Shown here piece by piece: positions 36,501-45,034 of a DNA stretch of 64,000 nt. Source of the DNA: Rhizorhabdus dicambivorans. GTDB lineage: Bacteria > Pseudomonadota > Alphaproteobacteria > Sphingomonadales > Sphingomonadaceae. The position numbers and the translations under genes were made by a program. The stretch covers positions 3,078,001 through 3,142,000 of the forward strand of contig NZ_CP023449.1 of NCBI RefSeq assembly GCF_002355275.1, read 5' to 3'. Numbering within the stretch: the first letter of the stretch is position 1; each line of letters opens with the position of its first letter. The notes below the pieces were generated by a model that worked only from the letters and a program-made list of their open reading frames with translations, did no database searches and had not been told where the DNA came from.

Positions 36501-36516
36501 GTTCGTTTTTAGACAC
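36501..36516 (+). promoter_or_regulatory. Shared 16-bp site, copy at the AraC gene
   Basis: GTTCGTTTTTAGACAC lies 21 bases before the AraC start and upstream of the divergent thiolase operon. A near copy at 27472-27487 precedes TonB receptor 2. Both are flanked by GTATAG. It is probably an AraC-family binding site that serves both directions. Confidence 0.5.
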
Positions 36517-36536
36517 TGTAAGTCCGAGGCCTCGAT

Positions 36537-37493
36537 ATGGATGTGTTGAGTGAGATCTTCTCGTCGATCCGGATCGATGGTTCCGCGCTGGCGGAGATGC
36601 GCTGCGGCGGAGACTGGGGCGTGGATATGGGTGCCGGCGACGGCATCATTTTCCACTATATCACCGAGGGCGAGTGCTGGCTGCTCGGCGGGACAACGCC
36701 GACCCGGTTGTCGGCCGGTGACCTCGTGGTCGCGATGCATTGGCCGGCCCATGCCCTGGCCTCGTCACCCGAGAGTCCTCTCCAGACCGCGCTGGATCTC
36801 GTCACCGAGAATCACTCGGAGTTCTGGACGGGGGGCACGCTCGATCGCCCCAACATCCTGACCGCCGGGACGGACACGCCCGATGTGCGGCTCCTATGCA
36901 GCCTGTTCACCCTCAAAGGGCGTGGTGCTTCCATCCTCATCGACAGGTTGCCCGCCCTGATGCATCTGAGCGCCAAGGATCAAAGCCTCGCACCGCCGCT
37001 CCGGATGGCGCTGGATTTCATCCATTATGAAAGCCAGACGACGCGGCCCGGCTATGTCGCGGTGGCAAGCCGGCTCGTCGATCTGTTGTTCATCCAGGTG
37101 CTGCGCGCGGTCATCGAGCAGCCGACCATCCAGATCGGCCTGCTTGCGGGCCTCGCCGATCCGAACGTCAGCCGCGCGCTCGCCGCCATCCACTCGTCTC
37201 CGTCCAGCAACTGGACCGTCGCGACGCTGGCGCGCGAGGCGTGCCTGTCGCGCACGACGTTCGCCGAACGGTTCCGACAGATGGTGGGATTGACCCCGAT
37301 TCAATATGTCGGGCGATGGCGCATGACGATCGCCGAAGACCTGCTGAGCCAGTCGAACCAGACGATCGAACAGATCCGGACGCAACTGGGCTATGGCAGC
37401 AGCTTCGTGTTCGCCCGCGCCTTCCGCGCACACAGCGGCCAGTCGCCACGCGAATATCGCCGCAAGGCGCAGACCGAAACACCCGAGACCTGA
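36537..37493 (+). CDS. AraC family transcriptional regulator
   Basis: A 318-residue protein. The N-terminal half is a cupin-like ligand-binding domain (GIIFHYITEGECWLLGG, LSAGDLVVAMHWPAHAL), and the C-terminal 90 residues hold two helix-turn-helix units: WTVATLAREACLSRTTFAER and QTIEQIRTQLGYGSSFVFAR followed by AFRAHSGQSPREYRR. It is divergent from the thiolase operon and probably activates it in response to a pathway compound. The cupin domain resembles the AraC_binding type seen in cupin-AraC regulators of aromatic degradation. Confidence 0.9.
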   Translation: MDVLSEIFSSIRIDGSALAEMRCGGDWGVDMGAGDGIIFHYITEGECWLLGGTTPTRLSAGDLVVAMHWPAHALASSPESPLQTALDLVTENHSEFWTGGTLDRPNILTAGTDTPDVRLLCSLFTLKGRGASILIDRLPALMHLSAKDQSLAPPLRMALDFIHYESQTTRPGYVAVASRLVDLLFIQVLRAVIEQPTIQIGLLAGLADPNVSRALAAIHSSPSSNWTVATLAREACLSRTTFAERFRQMVGLTPIQYVGRWRMTIAEDLLSQSNQTIEQIRTQLGYGSSFVFARAFRAHSGQSPREYRRKAQTETPET

Positions 37494-37497
37494 CGGC

Positions 37498-37525
37498 AGG
37501 GCGGCGCCCGGCCGCGCGCCGCCCT
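37498..37525. terminator. Bidirectional hairpin between convergent genes
   Basis: AGGGCGGCGC and GCGCCGCCCT form a perfect 10-bp stem with an 8-base loop, filling the gap between the AraC gene and the amidohydrolase gene. No T-run is present. Confidence 0.5.
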
Positions 37526-37526
37526 A

Positions 37527-38516
37527 TCAGGCCGGCTCGAGCAGCCCGAGCGCGGTGGCACCCGCGATCTTCGCCTTATCCTCGTCGCTCGCACGGATCT
37601 CGTCGACGAAATCGATCGGATCGAACATGGCGGCCGGATAGTCTCCCCCCATGACCACCCGATCGAGGCCGACGCGCTCGATGAGCAATTCGAGGGTGCG
37701 GGCATCATATGTGCAGCTATCATAGTAGAAATCGCGCAGATATTCGCTCGGCATCTTGGTCAGGTTCTTCGCGGTGAACGGCTTGTCCGTCACGTTGCGG
37801 TCGAGCCGGCCCATATAATGGGGCATATAGCCCCCTCCATGCGCCATGACGATGCGGAGCCCCGGAAAGCGGTCCAGCACGCCTTCGTACATGAGCGAGG
37901 TCATGACCCGGACTTCCTCGATTGACTGGCCGATCGAATTCCACATCGCATAGTCCTGGAACCACATGTCCCGCACACCATCGGGGTGGATGAAGACGAC
38001 CAGCCGGTTCTCGGCGATATAGCTCCACAGATCGCCGTAGCGCTCATGGCCGAGATAGAAGCCGCGATAGTTGGCGGGCAACTGGATCACGCGGAAGCCC
38101 ATCGGCCGGCAGCGTTCCAGTTCCGCCAAGCACATGGCCATATCCCCGAGCGGCGGCGATATGGTGCCGGCGAAACGGTCGGGATGGCGCTCCACCCAGC
38201 GCAGGCACTCGTCGTTCACCAAGGCACTCAGGCGCGCCTCCTCATCCGGCGATGCCCAGCTCCGGCTCTGAACGGCATCCGCGGAGGTGAGCACGTTCAT
38301 GTCGATGCCGCGCGCATCCATATCCTCGAGCTGAAGCGCCGGATCGAACATCTTGTGGACCCATCCCAGATCGCCCGGAACCGGATTCTTGCCGAAGCAG
38401 GTCGCGACGCTGTGCGACTGCGACGCATCGAACGCATCTCGCTGCAGGAAATGGGTGTGCATATCGACGCATTTGTCGCAGTGGCAGCGAAAGCGGTTGG
38501 CAACCGAAACAGACAT
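37527..38516 (-). CDS. Amidohydrolase family protein (ACMSD-like decarboxylase)
   Basis: A 329-residue metal-dependent amidohydrolase. Metal-binding residues are visible as H-x-H in VDMHTHFLQ, a histidine in VFIHPDGVRD, one in IVMAHGGGYMPH and the aspartate in VMGGDYPAA. The order and spacing match the ACMSD/gamma-resorcylate decarboxylase group, which removes CO2 from ring acids or semialdehydes. The N-terminus has an unusual cysteine pair, CHCDKC. The start has AAGGATGGGGA upstream. It stands alone between the AraC gene and the insertion sequences, so its operon may have been cut by the IS insertion. Confidence 0.85.
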   Translation of the reverse strand: MSVSVANRFRCHCDKCVDMHTHFLQRDAFDASQSHSVATCFGKNPVPGDLGWVHKMFDPALQLEDMDARGIDMNVLTSADAVQSRSWASPDEEARLSALVNDECLRWVERHPDRFAGTISPPLGDMAMCLAELERCRPMGFRVIQLPANYRGFYLGHERYGDLWSYIAENRLVVFIHPDGVRDMWFQDYAMWNSIGQSIEEVRVMTSLMYEGVLDRFPGLRIVMAHGGGYMPHYMGRLDRNVTDKPFTAKNLTKMPSEYLRDFYYDSCTYDARTLELLIERVGLDRVVMGGDYPAAMFDPIDFVDEIRASDEDKAKIAGATALGLLEPA

Positions 38517-38750
38517 TCCCCATCCTTGCTATTTATTTCTCGTCGGCGCGCAAATCCGAATTGCGGTTCTGAGGCCGAGCGCGACCGGTGTATCAGCTGT
38601 CCGTCAAAGATGTAGCCGCAAGCCGTTCGGCATTGCGCACAATTCGTCCGTGACCAGCACCGCTCGAGATATATTCAATGGTCGGATTGAGGTGGTGCCG
38701 GAATATTGGACAGGGTGTTAAGCTAATCCCGACCTGAGGAATGGACGGGA

Positions 38751-39034
38751 ATGAAGACGACGAGAAAGCGGTATTCACCGGAGTTCAAGGTGAAGGTGGC
38801 GCTGGAAGCGATCCGTGGAGATCTGACGCTGGCGGAGCTGGCGGCCAAGCATGGCATCCACCACACGATGATCGCGACGTGGAAGCGCCAGGCGATCGGG
38901 GGATGTCGGCGACATTCTCCGGGGCGGGTGAGGCAGCCAAAGCTTCCAGTGAGGCCGATCTGGACCGGCTGCACGCGAAGATCGGGCAGTTGGTGGTGGA
39001 ACGGGATTTTTTAGCGAAGGCCTTCGGTCGATGA
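38751..39034 (+). pseudogene. IS3-family transposase orfA, frameshifted
   Basis: Translation starts MKTTRKRYSPEFKVKVALEA and continues as a normal orfA helix-turn-helix to ATWKRQAIGG. The rest of a normal orfA, MSATFSGAGEAAKA through the leucine-zipper-like end AKIGQLVVERDFLAKAF, is found in the next frame. A run of five G at about 38898-38902 marks the switch; six would restore one frame. A simple single-base deletion explains it, but a programmed slip on the G run cannot be excluded. Confidence 0.75.
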
Positions 39035-39921
39035 GCGTGGACCGGAGACGGTCGATGGTCGAACCTGCTCACCAGCGTCTGTCGATCTCGACGCAATGCC
39101 GGCTTCTGTCGATCAGCCGGTCGTCCTATTACTATGCGCCGGTCCCCGAGACGGAAGAGACGCTGGCGCTGATGCGGGTGATCGACGCGGCGTTTCTCGA
39201 CATGCCCTGGTATGGCAGCCGCCAGATGGTCCGCCATTTGCGGCGCGACGGTCATGATGTCGGTCGTCGGCGTGTACGGCGGCTGATGGCGAAGATGGGC
39301 CTGGCGCCGATTTACCAGCGCCCTCGGACCAGCGATCCGCATCCTTCGCACAGGATTTACCCCTATCTGCTGCGCAAGCTGGCGATCGAGCGGCCCAACC
39401 ATGTCTGGTGCGCCGACATCACCTATCTCCCGATGCGGCGAGGCTTCCTGTACCTGGTGGCGATCATGGACTGGGCGACCCGCAAGGTGCTGGCGTGGAA
39501 GCTGTCCAATACGATGGATGCCGGCTTCTGCGTCGATGCCTTGAAGGAAGCGCTGGCGCGCTTCGGGAAGCCTGGGATCTTCAACACGGATCAAGGCAGC
39601 CAATTCACGAGCTTCGACTTCACCGCCGTCCTGCGGGATGCCGAAATCCGCATCAGCATGGATGGCCGGGGCCGCTGGATGGACGATGTCTTCATCGAGC
39701 GGCTGTGGCGGTCGTTGAAATATGAATGCGTCTATCTCAACGCCTTTGAAACCCGCTCGGAGCTGAGGACTGGTCTCGGCAGGTGGATCACCTATTACAA
39801 CACCCAGCGACCGCACTCGGGCCTGGCCGGGAGAACCCCGGCTGAGGCCTATGGGCGGATCGACGCTTCGTCACATGGGGGGCATGCCCCCCATGTGACG
39901 ATGACCAAAATGGCGGCATAA
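39031..39921 (+). CDS. IS3-family transposase orfB
   Basis: A 296-residue integrase-core protein. The DDE triad is seen as aspartate in WCADITYLPM, aspartate in FNTDQGSQFTS and glutamate in DVFIERLWRSLKYE, with the usual spacing and the HTH_21-like N-terminal YGSRQMVRHLRRDGHDVGRR. It overlaps the end of orfA in the -1 frame, as is usual for the family. The C-terminal 20 residues include the product of a 34-base palindrome. With orfA frameshifted and the right end gone, the element is probably unable to move. Confidence 0.85.
   Translation: MSVDRRRSMVEPAHQRLSISTQCRLLSISRSSYYYAPVPETEETLALMRVIDAAFLDMPWYGSRQMVRHLRRDGHDVGRRRVRRLMAKMGLAPIYQRPRTSDPHPSHRIYPYLLRKLAIERPNHVWCADITYLPMRRGFLYLVAIMDWATRKVLAWKLSNTMDAGFCVDALKEALARFGKPGIFNTDQGSQFTSFDFTAVLRDAEIRISMDGRGRWMDDVFIERLWRSLKYECVYLNAFETRSELRTGLGRWITYYNTQRPHSGLAGRTPAEAYGRIDASSHGGHAPHVTMTKMAA
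39868..39901. repeat. 34-base perfect palindrome near the end of IS 1
   Basis: The stretch from 39868 to 39901 is identical to its own reverse complement, with GGGGGGCATGCCCCCC at its centre. It lies inside the end of orfB. It could form a hairpin that acts as a terminator or protects the transcript, or it could be an inserted short repeat. Confidence 0.7.
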
Positions 39922-39948
39922 TGAACCGCGCCGGGTTTGTCGGAGGCT
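39922..39948 (+). repeat. Left inverted repeat of IS 2
   Basis: 27 bases that match the reverse complement of the right end at 24 positions, starting TGAACCGCGCCGGGT. Confidence 0.85.
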
Positions 39949-39974
39949 CCAACTCTTGAGTAGATGGAGCCGAT

Positions 39975-40301
39975 ATGAGCAAGACAACGAACAGATTTGC
40001 GCCGGAAGTACGCGAGCGAGCGATCCGGATGGTGCTGGATCACGAGCGGGATTACCCATCGCGCTGGGCCGCGGTGGTATCGATTGCCGAGAAGATCGGC
40101 TGCTCACCGCCGACGCTGCATGAGTGGGTAAAGAAGGCTGAGGTCGACAGCGGTAAGCGGGCGGGTGTCCCAACCGAAGTTGCCGACAGGGTGAAGGCAC
40201 TGGAACGCGAGGTTCGCGAACTGCGGCAGGCCAATGAGATTCTCCGCAAGGCATCGGCATATTTTGCTCAGGCGGAGCTCGACCGCCCGTTCCGGCGATG
40301 A
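39975..40301 (+). CDS. IS3-family transposase orfA (IS 2)
   Basis: A 108-residue protein with the transposase helix-turn-helix ([34 protein letters not shown]) and a C-terminal coiled coil ([20 protein letters not shown]) for multimerisation. Its stop overlaps the orfB start as ATGA. It is intact. Confidence 0.9.
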   Translation: MSKTTNRFAPEVRERAIRMVLDHERDYPSRWAAVVSIAEKIGCSPPTLHEWVKKAEVDSGKRAGVPTEVADRVKALEREVRELRQANEILRKASAYFAQAELDRPFRR

Positions 40302-41203
40302 TCGCGTTCATTGACGATCACCGCGATGCCTATGGGGTCGAGCCGATCTGCCGCGTCCTGCCGATCGCCCCATCCACCTATCATGAGCGCGTCGCGCAGC
40401 GACAGGATCCGACACGCCTGTCGGCGCGGGCGCAGCGGGATGTGGCTCTCAAGCCGGAGATCGCGCGCGTGTTCGCCGAGAACTTCGCGGTCTACGGCGT
40501 GCGCAAGGTCTGGCGGCAGATGATGCGGGAGGGCTTTCCAGTCGCCCGCTGTACGGTCGCTCGGCTTATGCGCGAGATGGGCCTGGCAGGGGTGATCCGG
40601 GGCAAGCCCGTGCGCACCACGATCAGCGACAAGGCTGCACCGTGCCCGCTCGATCACGTCAACCGCCGCTTCTACGCGCCAGCGCCGAACATGCTGTGGG
40701 TGTTGGACTTTACCTACGTCGCGACGTGGGCGGGATTCGTCTACGTCGCCTTCGTCATTGATACCTATGCTCGGCGGATTGTCGGCTGGCGGGCCAGCAG
40801 GACGGCGCATGCCAGCTTCGTCCTCGATGCCCTGGAACAGGCGCTTCACGATCGACGGCCGATTCATCGGGGCGGCCTCATCCATCATAGCGATCGAGGC
40901 TCGCAATACGTCTCCATTAAATACACCGAGCGCCTCGCCGAAGCCGGGATTGAGCCATCGGTCGGCAGCGTCGGCGACAGCTATGACAACGCTTTGGCCG
41001 AGACGATCAACGGCCTCTACAAAGCCGAGGTGATCCACAGGCGCGGACCATGGCGCAGCTTCGAAGCAGTGGAGTACGCTACCCTCGAATGGGTCGACTG
41101 GTTCAACCATCGCCGGCTGCTGGAGCCCATCGGCAACATCCCGCCTGCCGAAGCCGAAGATCAATATTATGCTGCCGCAGACAACATCGATATGGCAGCG
41201 TGA
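40298..41203 (+). CDS. IS3-family transposase orfB (IS 2)
   Basis: A 301-residue integrase-core protein. The DDE residues are the aspartate in [11 protein letters not shown], the aspartate in [12 protein letters not shown] and the glutamate in [15 protein letters not shown]. It is in the -1 frame relative to orfA with an ATGA overlap, so coupling or frameshifting would produce it or the OrfAB fusion. It is intact and the inverted repeats are present, so the element may still be active. Confidence 0.9.
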   Translation: MIAFIDDHRDAYGVEPICRVLPIAPSTYHERVAQRQDPTRLSARAQRDVALKPEIARVFAENFAVYGVRKVWRQMMREGFPVARCTVARLMREMGLAGVIRGKPVRTTISDKAAPCPLDHVNRRFYAPAPNMLWVLDFTYVATWAGFVYVAFVIDTYARRIVGWRASRTAHASFVLDALEQALHDRRPIHRGGLIHHSDRGSQYVSIKYTERLAEAGIEPSVGSVGDSYDNALAETINGLYKAEVIHRRGPWRSFEAVEYATLEWVDWFNHRRLLEPIGNIPPAEAEDQYYAAADNIDMAA

Positions 41204-41215
41204 CTCACAACCCAA

Positions 41216-41242
41216 CGCCTCCGGCAGACCCGGCGCGGTTCA
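41216..41242 (-). repeat. Right inverted repeat of IS 2
   Basis: Reverse complement begins TGAACCGCGCCGGGTCTGCC; pairs with the left end at 39922-39948. Confidence 0.85.
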
Positions 41243-41260
41243 ATCAGCATATCCCGAGCA

Positions 41261-42055
41261 TCAGTAGATTGACGTCCCAACAGAACTGACCTGCTCGCTT
41301 CGCCCGAACGCACGGGCAAGACTGGTCGTCGCCTTTGCGAGAAGACCCACGTCCGAACCTACACTGACAAAACGACAGCCGGCATTCAGCGCGCGCCTCG
41401 CGATCACCTCATTCGCCGCCAAAGTTCCTACCGGCTTTCCGACTTCGTTCGCCGCAGCGACTACCGTTTCAAACGCCGATTGAACGGTTGGGTGATCGGG
41501 CTTTCCGAGATGACCTAGACTGGCAGCGAGATCGGAGAGACCTACAAAAAGCGCATCGATCCCATCCGTTGCTGCGATTTCCTGCACGTTCTGCACGGCC
41601 GCAGCTGTCTCGATCTGAGCAATGATACAGAGCCCGTGCATAGCCGTTTCCAGATACGCGGGCTGTCGATTCCAGCCGGACGCTCTGGCTAGAGCGCTGC
41701 CGACGCCGCGGATGCCAGCGGGCGGATAGCGGGTAGCAGCGACGACTTGCCTTGCATGGTCTTCCGTTTCTACCATCGGAATGAGCAATGTCTGCGTACC
41801 GATATCAAGCAGTTGCTTGATCAAATTGGCGTCGCCGGACAGCGGACGGACCACAGGCTCAGCGGATGTCCCTGCTATTGCTTGCAATTGCGCCAAGATA
41901 CTTCGTAGGTCGTTGGGCGCGTGCTCGCCGTCAACCACTACCCAATCGAAGCCGGCGCTCGCGCACAGCTCGGCCGTATAGGGATTGGCCAACCCCAACC
42001 ATAATCCGATCTGCGCGTCGGCAGAACCCAATCGGTCCTTGAAGCGGTTGGTCAC
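41261..42055 (-). CDS. hpaI: HpcH/HpaI family aldolase
   Basis: A 264-residue class II pyruvate aldolase. Metal and substrate residues are visible in [26 protein letters not shown] (metal glutamate) and [17 protein letters not shown] (metal aspartate). The family member HpaI splits 4-hydroxy-2-oxoheptanedioate into pyruvate and succinate semialdehyde. The start is GTG 42055, whose GTGA overlaps the stop of the hydratase gene, with GGGAAA upstream. It is the third gene after a semialdehyde dehydrogenase and a hydratase, exactly the order of substrates in the homoprotocatechuate pathway. IS 2 ends 18 bases beyond its stop. Confidence 0.88.
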   Translation of the reverse strand: MTNRFKDRLGSADAQIGLWLGLANPYTAELCASAGFDWVVVDGEHAPNDLRSILAQLQAIAGTSAEPVVRPLSGDANLIKQLLDIGTQTLLIPMVETEDHARQVVAATRYPPAGIRGVGSALARASGWNRQPAYLETAMHGLCIIAQIETAAAVQNVQEIAATDGIDALFVGLSDLAASLGHLGKPDHPTVQSAFETVVAAANEVGKPVGTLAANEVIARRALNAGCRFVSVGSDVGLLAKATTSLARAFGRSEQVSSVGTSIY

Positions 42056-42867
42056 GATGCGTTTCCCGCGAAGCGGCAACTCATCGCGCCGAGTGGGCCA
42101 TAATCGACATGGAAACTATCGCCGGGGCGGGCTTGGACAGGGCGTGTGAACGATCCGCCGAGGATGACCTGACCAGGCTCCAATGCGACGCCGAACGGCG
42201 CGAGCTTATTGGCGAGCCACGCCACACCGTTCGCCGGATGGTTGAGCACCGCCGCGGCGACGCCCGATTCCTCAATGACCCCGTTCCGATAGCAGATCGC
42301 CGAAACCCAACGCAGGTCAAGCGCATCCGGTCTGATCGGGCGCCCACCCATCACCACGCCGGCATTAGCGGCATTGTCGGAAATCGTGTCGACGACTTTC
42401 CGGGTCGTCCCTTTTTCCCGGTCGATCTGCTCGATGCGAGCATCGATGATCTCCAGCGCGGGAATGACATAGGCCGTGGCGTCGAGCACATCAAAAATCG
42501 TGCAGGACGGTCCCGCCAGCCGCTTTTCTAGGATGAAGGCCAGCTCAACTTCGAGCCTCGGCACGATAAAGCGGGCAAAGGGAATCTCGGCCCCATCATC
42601 GAAGAACATGTCGTCGAGAAGGACACCATAATCGGGCTCGCTGATGTTCGACGAATATTGCATCGCCTTGGACGTCAGGCCGATCTTGTGGCCGCGAATG
42701 GAACGGCCCGCGGCAAGCTTCAGATCCACCCAGGCCTGCTGGATCGCATAGGCATCGGTGATCTCGATGCCGGGATATAGGCGAGAGAATTGTTCAATCT
42801 GCCGGCCGCTGCGTTCCGCCTCGTCGAGCCTGAAGGCCGCCGCCCGAATGAGATCCGAGTTCAGCAC
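42052..42867 (-). CDS. hpaH: 2-oxo-hept-4-ene-1,7-dioate hydratase (HpaH-like)
   Basis: A 271-residue 2-keto-4-pentenoate hydratase family protein. Characteristic segments are [31 protein letters not shown] with the metal glutamates, and [13 protein letters not shown]. The long spacing after [11 protein letters not shown] resembles HpaH more than MhpD. It adds water to the dienoate to give the HpaI substrate. The start is GTG 42867 with GGGAGATGG upstream, overlapping the stop of the dehydrogenase gene; the frame to 43116 is rejected. Confidence 0.85.
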   Translation of the reverse strand: MLNSDLIRAAAFRLDEAERSGRQIEQFSRLYPGIEITDAYAIQQAWVDLKLAAGRSIRGHKIGLTSKAMQYSSNISEPDYGVLLDDMFFDDGAEIPFARFIVPRLEVELAFILEKRLAGPSCTIFDVLDATAYVIPALEIIDARIEQIDREKGTTRKVVDTISDNAANAGVVMGGRPIRPDALDLRWVSAICYRNGVIEESGVAAAVLNHPANGVAWLANKLAPFGVALEPGQVILGGSFTRPVQARPGDSFHVDYGPLGAMSCRFAGNAS

Positions 42868-44297
42868 GATGCCATCTCCCTGATATGTGCGACGGTGGTT
42901 GGCCCAAGCGAGATGAGCTTGAGGTTCTGATAATCGTCGAGCCCGTAGCGCGACCCTTCCCGGCCATAGCCAGACTGCTTGATCCCGCCGAAAGGCGCCT
43001 CCTCGGTCGATATCGCGACCTGATTGATCCCGACCATTCCGGCTTCGAGCGTCTCTCCCAACCGCCATATCCGATCGGCATCGCGGGTGAAGGCATAGGC
43101 GGCGAGCCCGAAGCAACTATCGTTCGCGATGCGGATCGCCTCGACCTCGTCGGCGAAGCGCTGCAATGCGACCACCGGCCCGAACGTCTCTTCCCGTGCG
43201 ATCATCATTTCGGGGGTGACATCCGCCACCAGGGTCGGCTGGTAGAAGCAACCCCGCGCCTGTCCGCCACACAGCAACCGCGCTCCCCGCGCCAAGGCAT
43301 CCGAGAGCTGACGATCGATCTTCTCCACGGCGGCGGCGCTGATGAGCGGCCCTATGTCGCTCATCGGATCGTTGGCCGGCCCCGCCACCAGCCGCCGGAT
43401 CCGCTCAGCCAGGCGCGCCACGAATCCGTCGTAGATCGAGGCCTGGACCAGAACCCGGTTTGGCGACACGCAGGTCTGCCCAGCATTGCGGAATTTGGCG
43501 GCGATCAGTCCGTCCAGAGCATGGTCCAAGTCCGCATCCTCGAAGATCAGGAAAGGCGCATTGCCGCCAAGCTCCAGCGAGAGTCGCTTGAGGTCCGCGC
43601 TCGCGAGTTCCGCCAGATGCCGTCCGGTAGCCGAGGAGCCGGTGAAGCTCAATTTGCGTACGCGCGTATCGACGATCCAGGCGCCCACGATCGCCGCAGA
43701 TGCTTCCCGGTCGCCGGTCACCACAGTCAGAAGTCCGCTACCGAGCCCGGTCCTTTCAGCGATCACCGCAATGGCCAAGGCCGATAGCGGCGTTTCCGGA
43801 GCTGGCTTCAGCAACACCGGGCAGCCTGCGGCCAGCGCGGGTGCGATTTTTCGCAGCGGCATGGAAAATGGGAAGTTCCAGGGGGTGACGGCGGCGACGA
43901 TGCCCACCGGCTCGCGGCAGATATGCATCCGGCCGCCTGCGAACCGATCGGGAATAAGATCGCCATAGGCCCGGCGCGCCTCCTCGGCGAACCAATGCAG
44001 ATAGGCGATACCTTGATCGACCTCCGCGCGGCTCTCTCGCCAGGGCTTGCCCTGTTCGAGCGAGATTAGGCGGGAAAGGTGCTCCGCCTCATTCTGCAGC
44101 CCGGCCGCGAAGCTCCGCAGGGCGCTGGCGCGCGCCGCCGGCCCGATTTCGCGCCACGCGTCGAAAGCCTGTGCCGCCGCGTCGATGGCACGCCGCGCTT
44201 CCAGTTCGCCTTGTGCGGGAGCGTGGCCAACGCAATTCCCGGAGGCGGGATCGTAGACCGGAAAGGAGGAAACAGGATCTGCCAATGTCACTTCCAT
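42861..44297 (-). CDS. Succinate-semialdehyde dehydrogenase-like aldehyde dehydrogenase
   Basis: A 478-residue NAD(P)-dependent aldehyde dehydrogenase. The catalytic cysteine is in [15 protein letters not shown], the general-base glutamate in [14 protein letters not shown] and the cofactor region is [15 protein letters not shown]. By length and motif it is closest to GabD-type succinate-semialdehyde dehydrogenases, although 5-carboxymethyl-2-hydroxymuconate semialdehyde dehydrogenase (HpaE) is also possible. With hpaH and hpaI downstream, oxidation of the succinate semialdehyde made by HpaI is the simplest role. An operator-like repeat lies 20 bases upstream of the start. Confidence 0.85.
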   Translation of the reverse strand: MEVTLADPVSSFPVYDPASGNCVGHAPAQGELEARRAIDAAAQAFDAWREIGPAARASALRSFAAGLQNEAEHLSRLISLEQGKPWRESRAEVDQGIAYLHWFAEEARRAYGDLIPDRFAGGRMHICREPVGIVAAVTPWNFPFSMPLRKIAPALAAGCPVLLKPAPETPLSALAIAVIAERTGLGSGLLTVVTGDREASAAIVGAWIVDTRVRKLSFTGSSATGRHLAELASADLKRLSLELGGNAPFLIFEDADLDHALDGLIAAKFRNAGQTCVSPNRVLVQASIYDGFVARLAERIRRLVAGPANDPMSDIGPLISAAAVEKIDRQLSDALARGARLLCGGQARGCFYQPTLVADVTPEMMIAREETFGPVVALQRFADEVEAIRIANDSCFGLAAYAFTRDADRIWRLGETLEAGMVGINQVAISTEEAPFGGIKQSGYGREGSRYGLDDYQNLKLISLGPTTVAHIREMASC

Positions 44298-44316
44298 TTG
44301 ATTCGTTATACATATT

Positions 44317-44331
44317 ATTAGAGTATCTAAT
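44317..44331. promoter_or_regulatory. Probable MarR-type operator, dehydrogenase operon
   Basis: ATTAG-AGTAT-CTAAT is a 5-5-5 inverted repeat 20 bases before the dehydrogenase start, between it and the divergent MarR gene. Spacing matches the TACG-N5-CGTA sites at 47505-47517 and 51706-51718. A second repeat, ATCTG-AAC-CAGAT, lies at 44333-44345. Confidence 0.45.
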
Positions 44332-44393
44332 TATCTGAACCAGATCATATATTCCGATTGACTTATTATCTGATAAGCGAAGATATCTGGCTC

Positions 44394-44999
44394 ATGGCAA
44401 AGAAGACCCTTCCCGGCGCCAGGCGCCATCGCGACCTTGAAATCCACTCCCCACAGCGCAGCGCCGACCAGGCAATGAGCCCGGTCCTGCGGCTGCTGGG
44501 GGAACGTGCCGAAGACGGCGCTGATCTGGAGGCTAGCCGGCTCGGGCTGTTGATGCTCTGGCTTGCCGACGACATCATCCGCGCGGTGAACAAGCAGCTC
44601 GAAGCGTTCGACATCTCGGAAAAGAAGCTCGACGTGCTGATGATCTTCGCCGCACAGGTAGGGCTTGATGCAGACAGCATGGAACGGCGTCCGGAAGCCA
44701 TGCTGCAAACTCCAACCGGGATCGCCGAATATTTCGGTATTACCCGGGCGACCGCGACGGGCCTGCTAGATTGGTTGGAAAAACGCAATCTGGTCGAACG
44801 GACCCGGCACCCCACCGACCGACGCAGCACCCCCATCGAAATAACGCCGGCAGGACGGCATCTCGTCGACGAGGCGGTGCCGACCTTTCTCCAGGCCTGC
44901 ACCGGCTTGGCGGCTAACCTGACGGAGCGCGATCGCAAGGATTTGAGCCGCGTGCTGGACAAGGTCTGGTCCCAATTGAAAGCGCAAGCCGAAGATTGA
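44394..44999 (+). CDS. MarR family transcriptional regulator 2
   Basis: About 201 residues from ATG 44394; a TTG at 44358 would add twelve. The winged helix is TPTGIAEYFGITRATATGLL followed by DWLEKRNLVERTRHPTDRRS, ordinary for MarR. It is divergent from the dehydrogenase/hpaH/hpaI operon. AT-rich inverted repeats of the same spacing occur upstream of that operon, TonB receptor 3 and the VOC/hpaB operon, so it may control all three. A role like HpaR, the MarR repressor of homoprotocatechuate genes, is suggested by context. Confidence 0.85.
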   Translation: MAKKTLPGARRHRDLEIHSPQRSADQAMSPVLRLLGERAEDGADLEASRLGLLMLWLADDIIRAVNKQLEAFDISEKKLDVLMIFAAQVGLDADSMERRPEAMLQTPTGIAEYFGITRATATGLLDWLEKRNLVERTRHPTDRRSTPIEITPAGRHLVDEAVPTFLQACTGLAANLTERDRKDLSRVLDKVWSQLKAQAED

Positions 45000-45022
45000 G
45001 GCGCCGGCCCGGCCGGCGCCTC
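44998..45022. terminator. Bidirectional hairpin between MarR 2 and TonB receptor 3
   Basis: GAGGCGCCGGCC and GGCCGGCGCCTC form a perfect 12-bp stem around one base between convergent genes. It overlaps the MarR stop codon. Confidence 0.5.
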
Positions 45023-45034
45023 GCCCTCATCCGA

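Larger units (their letters stand above)
38693..39921 (+). mobile_element. IS3-family insertion sequence 1, damaged
   Basis: An IS3-family element with orfA and orfB of the usual arrangement. The left end is not certain; TGGTGCCGG at 38693 is a candidate. The right end is missing because the second IS begins at 39922, directly after the orfB stop, and no matching right inverted repeat is seen after that element. orfA carries a frameshift. Confidence 0.7.
39922..41242 (+). mobile_element. IS3-family insertion sequence 2
   Basis: A 1321-base element bounded by inverted repeats that start TGAACCGCGCCGGGT (39922) and end ACCCGGCGCGGTTCA (41242). It has the orfA/orfB pair of the IS51-like branch of IS3. 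Flanking triplets are TAA on the left and ATC on the right, so no target duplication remains. It abuts IS 1 exactly. Confidence 0.88.
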
